From Methanobacterium sp. UBA410 (GTDB taxonomy: Archaea; Methanobacteriota; Methanobacteria; Methanobacteriales; Methanobacteriaceae): a stretch of DNA of 9,169 bases. The position numbers and the translations under genes are program-made. The notes under the pieces are model-generated. The model made no database searches. It was not told the origin of the DNA and saw only the letters and a list, made by a program, of their open reading frames with translations. Shown here in pieces: positions 5,979-9,169 of this stretch; position 1 is the first letter of the stretch; each line of letters opens with the position of its first letter. The stretch spans positions 8,670 through 17,838 of the forward strand of contig DAHH01000001.1 in assembly GCA_002498385.1 (NCBI GenBank), written 5' to 3'.

Positions 5979-6968
5979 ATGGAGTACATTATAGAAACAG
6001 ATAACATAACCAAAAAATTTGATGACTTTACCGCAGTGAACAGTGTAAATCTCAAGGTCAAAAGGGACAGTATCCATGGGGTTTTAGGGCCAAACGGTGC
6101 AGGAAAAACCACTTTAATATCCATGCTGTGCACCATTCTCCGCCCAACATCGGGTACTGCTCGTGTAAATGGTTACGATATATTGAAAAATGCCAATGAA
6201 GTTCGAAAGTCCATTGGAATAGTTTTTCAAGCCAGAGCACTTGACGATATTTTAACAGGTCGTGAACACCTTGAAATGCACGCTGCACTCTATGGTGTGC
6301 CTAAAGATGTTCGAAAGGATCGTATTGATGAGATACTTGAGTTAACACAGCTTCAGGAAAAGGCCGATGACATAATCAAGACTTACTCCGGTGGTATGAA
6401 GAGAAGGCTTGAAATTGGCAGGGGACTGATCCATTACCCTAAAGTACTGTTTCTGGATGAACCAACCCTTGGACTTGACCCACAAACAAGGGAAAGCATC
6501 TGGGAGTACCTGCAGAACCTCAACAAGAAAGAGGATGTCACAGTTCTCTTAACCACCCATTACCTGGACGAGGCAGACAAACTCTGCGACAAAATATCCA
6601 TAATTGACAACGGCGAAATAATAAAATCAGACACTCCCAGAAACCTGAAAAAAGAGCTCAAAGCTGATATAATAACCATCAAAGTGGACAAAGAAGAGAA
6701 GTTCGCATCGCTCGTGTCAGGGTTGGACTTTGTGAGGGATCTCCATATGATAAACGGTGCCATAAAGCTCATGGTGGAAAGCGGTGAAAACCTGGTTCCA
6801 ACCATCGTGAACTTTGCAAATGAAAACAACATATTTGTAAATTCCATAGAGCTGGAACACCCCAAGCTTGAGGACGTTTTCATACAGTACACAGGAAAGC
6901 CCATTACTCAGGGTAGTGGTAACAAATCTAAGAAGGGTAGGTTTAACATGCTGAAGAGGAGGCATTGA
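5979..6968 (+). CDS. ABC transporter ATP-binding protein, DrrA-like
   Basis: The 329-residue cytoplasmic ATPase energises the ABC-2 permease encoded next. It shows every nucleotide-binding motif: Walker A GPNGAGKTT (37-45), Q-loop Q84 in GIVFQ, signature YSGGMKRR (136-143), Walker B VLFLDE (156-161) with catalytic E161, D-loop GLD and H-loop H194 in TTHYLDEAD. The C-terminal region (about 215-305) ends in HPKLEDVFIQYTGK, typical of the DrrA/NodI/CcmA-like group that exports drugs, lipids or glycans. A basic tail of about 20 residues follows, and its DNA holds the SD of the permease. The ATG at 5979 has only a weak SD-like GGGTG upstream, and the promoter may give a short or leaderless transcript. 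The substrate cannot be told from sequence, and no resistance function should be assumed. Confidence 0.95.
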   Translation: MEYIIETDNITKKFDDFTAVNSVNLKVKRDSIHGVLGPNGAGKTTLISMLCTILRPTSGTARVNGYDILKNANEVRKSIGIVFQARALDDILTGREHLEMHAALYGVPKDVRKDRIDEILELTQLQEKADDIIKTYSGGMKRRLEIGRGLIHYPKVLFLDEPTLGLDPQTRESIWEYLQNLNKKEDVTVLLTTHYLDEADKLCDKISIIDNGEIIKSDTPRNLKKELKADIITIKVDKEEKFASLVSGLDFVRDLHMINGAIKLMVESGENLVPTIVNFANENNIFVNSIELEHPKLEDVFIQYTGKPITQGSGNKSKKGRFNMLKRRH

Positions 6969-6969
6969 T

Positions 6970-7734
6970 ATGAGCGAGATCGAGGGGATATACACCATAT
7001 GGCGAAGGGAAAATATAAGGTTTCTCAGGTACAAGTCCAGAATCGTTACATCTGTTGTAACACCCCTGTTATGGCTTGTTGTATTTGGAACAGGATTCGG
7101 ATCCGCAGTAAAATTTGGTGGCATTCCAGGAGGTTACCAGGCATTCCTCTTCCCGGGAATAATCGGCATGACCGTGCTTTTTTCATCCCTCTTTTCAGGA
7201 ATATCTGTTATACAGGATAGGCAGTACGGTTTCCTCAAGGAAATGTTTGTTGCACCCATATCAAGGTCTTCAATTGTCTTTGGTAAGGCCCTTGGTGCCA
7301 GCACAACTGCAATGATACAGGGTACCATAATTCTGTTTCTGGCCTTCATACTCAACATCCACCTCACAGTCATTGGATTCATCGCCGCCATGATCATCAT
7401 GATAATAATGTCCCTTGGCTTGGTTGGAATAGGACTGTTCATATCTGCATTTATGGAGAGTATGGAAGGATTCAACCTCATAATGAACTTTGTTGTGATG
7501 CCCATGTTCTTTTTAAGTGGTGCACTATTTCCCATAACCAGTTTGCCTGAATGGCTTGAAGTAGCCGTTTACCTGGACCCTGTAACTTACGGTGTAGATG
7601 CGCTCCGCTACGCAACACTTGGAACATCTGCAATACCCATGCACATTAATATTGTTGTTATACTGATCTTCGCAGCCGTTATGATCTTTGCATCTGCATA
7701 TGCATTCACAGAAAGGGAACAGGGACTCATGTAA
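6970..7734 (+). CDS. ABC-2 type transporter permease, DrrB-like
   Basis: The 254-residue integral membrane protein is the partner of the preceding ATPase. Six hydrophobic segments are visible (about 24-42, 57-80, 110-130, 134-160, 169-190, 226-246), the usual number for ABC-2 permeases. Between helices 2 and 3 lies DRQYGFLKEMFVAPISR (83-99), the conserved coupling segment that contacts the ATPase. MPMFFLSGALFPITSLPEWL (177-196) followed by LDPVTYGVDALR (202-213) is the ABC-2 signature. The start is one base after the ATPase stop, and GAGGAGG (6956-6962) stands seven nucleotides before the ATG, so the two genes form a translationally linked operon. Two such half-permeases would dimerise with two ATPases. 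The length is typical of the family and nothing is missing. Confidence 0.95.
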   Translation: MSEIEGIYTIWRRENIRFLRYKSRIVTSVVTPLLWLVVFGTGFGSAVKFGGIPGGYQAFLFPGIIGMTVLFSSLFSGISVIQDRQYGFLKEMFVAPISRSSIVFGKALGASTTAMIQGTIILFLAFILNIHLTVIGFIAAMIIMIIMSLGLVGIGLFISAFMESMEGFNLIMNFVVMPMFFLSGALFPITSLPEWLEVAVYLDPVTYGVDALRYATLGTSAIPMHINIVVILIFAAVMIFASAYAFTEREQGLM

Positions 7735-8409
7735 ACTCTCATCTTTGATCTTTTGAGGGTAACTTTCTTTAGACCATCTAACTTTTTGTAAAAAAACATG
7801 AAAATGGATACATAATTCATGGCACCCCCTCAGGATGATTATTGATTTAAAAATGAAAGCTCTAATTATTTGAATAAAAAAGATATAAAAAACGGTTTAT
7901 ACTAATTTTAAGCCGCTTGAAATGGAATTTTCTAATATTATCACGTTTAAATTAAAAACTTAAGGTTAATAGGAAGGGTAGAACAATATTAATCCACTTT
8001 AAAATTTCTTTATTCTAAAAAATAGAGATTTACAAGCCTTTTTTTAAAAAACAATACATTATAACGTGATTGATGATTTAAAAAGTGTAATGCTGATTAG
8101 AAACTTATTCAAATTATCTTTTTTCTTGAAATAACGATTGAATCTTCCTTATTTTATGATACAAGAAATTAGAATGGAATATCCCCACATTATGAAGATG
8201 AATTCATTTAAGGATGCTTTAAATCTAAAAAAAGGTTCTATACTGTTTTATTAGTGATTTTTAAATCGTAATATTTATATGTGGTCCTTTTTAGATTTTA
8301 TGGTTGTCCAGAAACCTCTTTAAGACCATAATAATTGAAAATGTAAAATTTACTATTATGGAACTCATAATTAGAGGGTCTAAAAGTCTGGATAGAGGAG
8401 GCGATTATA
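7735..8409. other. Long AT-rich intergenic region before the surface-protein gene
   Basis: About 675 bp hold no convincing gene. The longest open stretch with an ATG that I followed (8156-8254, +, 32 residues) has no SD and no recognisable sequence. T-rich runs shortly after 7770 may terminate the ABC operon. Toward the right end, a TATA-like TTTATAT (8274-8280) would start a leader of roughly 100 nt. That leader contains the inverted repeat TTATGGT (8298-8304) / ACCATAA (8325-8331). Confidence 0.55.
8274..8280 (+). promoter_or_regulatory. Candidate TATA box for the surface-protein gene
   Basis: TTTATAT lies about 130 nt before the apparent start. Transcription from about 8300 would yield a leader of roughly 100 nt including a 7-bp inverted repeat, longer than for the other genes here. 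Other AT-rich elements nearby could serve instead. Confidence 0.3.
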
Positions 8410-9169
8410 ATTAAGCGAAATGCCTTATTGGCGCTCGTGCTCATTATGTGCATGATGGCGTCTAATGTAGGCGGTGCATTTGCCGAGTCCTTAAGTAACC
8501 AAACAAGTGATAACTTAACAGACTCAAGCAGCACCCAATCTTTAACAGGGAACACAACAACAGGGGTTTCAAACACCACTGTAACGGGAAATACAACAAA
8601 ATCCACCTCTAGCATATCCAATGGTTCATCACTGAACGAAAGTTCAAATGAATTAACTGTGGCAGACTCAGCAAAAAACAGCTCGAACAATGCAGCTAAT
8701 GACAATTCAGCCAGTACAATAAATGATAACACAAACAATTCTGGAAATTCCACTAACACAACAGCTGCATCAGGAGAGAATACTAGTACAATCAAGGGTA
8801 TCTGGGTTCAAACTGGGGATGCACTTGGTCTGAATGTGACCCAACTATTAGGTATGGGCATAACAGACATTTACGTGAAATGTAACATCTATTCAAATCC
8901 TACGTACAAAACAATCCTCTCACAGGTTGTTTCAATGTTCAATGGTACAGGAATCCGCGTAAACGCATGGGTAACCTGTTTTCAGGATGCTAACGGCAAG
9001 TGGATCAATCCTCAGGGAACAGCCTACAATTACACAGTGAAGGTTCCATACGAAGGATGGTACCAAACCTGGCAACAGATATGGTACAAAGCCTGGTACA
9101 AATATAAAGGACATTGGACCTGGAAATGGGATTATTTCTGGAAGTACAACTGGGTTTGGGGCCAGACAA
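8410..9169 (+). CDS. Secreted surface protein, 5' part only, probable non-AUG start
   Basis: The frame is open to the window end, giving at least 253 residues. Residues 1-25 are a classical signal peptide: IKRN, a hydrophobic core, then cleavage after AFA. Residues about 26-127 are a low-complexity Asn/Ser/Thr linker with about twelve N-x-S/T sites, suggesting a heavily glycosylated stalk. A folded domain starts near KGIWVQTGDALGLN (129-142) and runs through GMGITDIYVKC and GIRVNAWVTCF. Its alternating strand/helix pattern recalls TIM-barrel glycosidase-like domains, but I cannot name a family. From residue 217 the sequence becomes extremely Trp/Tyr-rich. The frame has no ATG, GTG or TTG between the stop at 8368 and codon 8428. 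GAGGAGG (8395-8401) is ideally placed for ATA 8407 or ATT 8410, and I chose ATT. The later TTG 8428, GTG 8437 and ATG 8446 lack an SD and would cut the signal peptide. A cell-wall adhesin or wall-acting protein is likely. Confidence 0.8.
   Translation, partial: MKRNALLALVLIMCMMASNVGGAFAESLSNQTSDNLTDSSSTQSLTGNTTTGVSNTTVTGNTTKSTSSISNGSSLNESSNELTVADSAKNSSNNAANDNSASTINDNTNNSGNSTNTTAASGENTSTIKGIWVQTGDALGLNVTQLLGMGITDIYVKCNIYSNPTYKTILSQVVSMFNGTGIRVNAWVTCFQDANGKWINPQGTAYNYTVKVPYEGWYQTWQQIWYKAWYKYKGHWTWKWDYFWKYNWVWGQT

Noticed and set aside
5979..7734. A drug-resistance system based on DrrA/DrrB similarity
   Set aside because: The similarity is at family level only. ABC-2 exporters of this type move many substrates, and no biosynthetic or resistance neighbour is present.
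8156..8254. A 32-residue ORF upstream of the surface-protein gene
   Set aside because: No SD, no clear promoter at the right distance, and a composition expected of translated AT-rich DNA.
8298..8795. A long minus-strand open frame opposite the surface-protein gene
   Set aside because: Its Val/Phe/Leu/Glu-rich product is simply the complement of the Asn/Ser/Thr-rich linker. The plus frame has an SD, a signal peptide and a folded domain.

Overview
The window looks like a piece of a methanogenic archaeon of the Methanobacteriales (Methanobacterium-like). This is inferred from several things: AT-rich TATA boxes and purine-rich Shine-Dalgarno (SD) sites close to starts, a tandem PRC-barrel protein, a membrane-anchored PsbP-like protein, an MBL/double-rhodanese protein of a type I associate with methanogens, and a secreted Asn/Ser/Thr-rich protein with a Trp/Tyr-rich segment like those of pseudomurein-walled methanogens. 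No taxon could be confirmed without a search.

Layout. 36-977 (-) is an envelope membrane protein with one extracytoplasmic beta-type domain and a four-helix C-terminal part. A gap of about 340 bp with a 12-bp palindrome follows, then a 71-residue acidic hypothetical protein (1321-1536, +), a perfect 18-bp tandem duplication (1558-1593), and a tRNA-Ser(CGA) (1667-1752, +) with a T-rich terminator. 1954-2484 (+) is a tandem PRC-barrel protein. Facing it, 2628-3161 (-) is a membrane-anchored PsbP-like protein with a hairpin over its stop codon. 3449-3969 (-) is a broken TspO/MBR gene. 3970-4406 is mostly non-coding and holds a TATA box in front of a doubtful 45-codon ORF. 4407-5777 (-) is a metallo-beta-lactamase (MBL) fold hydrolase fused to two rhodanese domains, probably acting on sulfane sulfur or persulfide. 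Divergent from it, 5979-7734 (+) is a two-gene ABC-2 (DrrA/DrrB-like) exporter operon. 7735-8400 is a gene-free AT-rich stretch, and 8410 to the window end is the 5' part of a large secreted surface protein that seems to start on a non-AUG codon.

Functionally this is ordinary chromosome with an envelope flavour. Four loci encode membrane or exported products (the 36-977 protein, the PsbP-like protein, the ABC exporter and the surface protein), and the MBL-rhodanese protein suggests sulfur or persulfide handling. No mobile element, CRISPR array, phage gene or recognisable defence system is visible. The best leads are the TspO gene broken by a 25-bp tandem duplication plus one or two 1-nt insertions, the surface protein that appears to lack an AUG/GUG/UUG start and carries 10 Trp in 37 residues, and the altered metal motif of the MBL-rhodanese protein.
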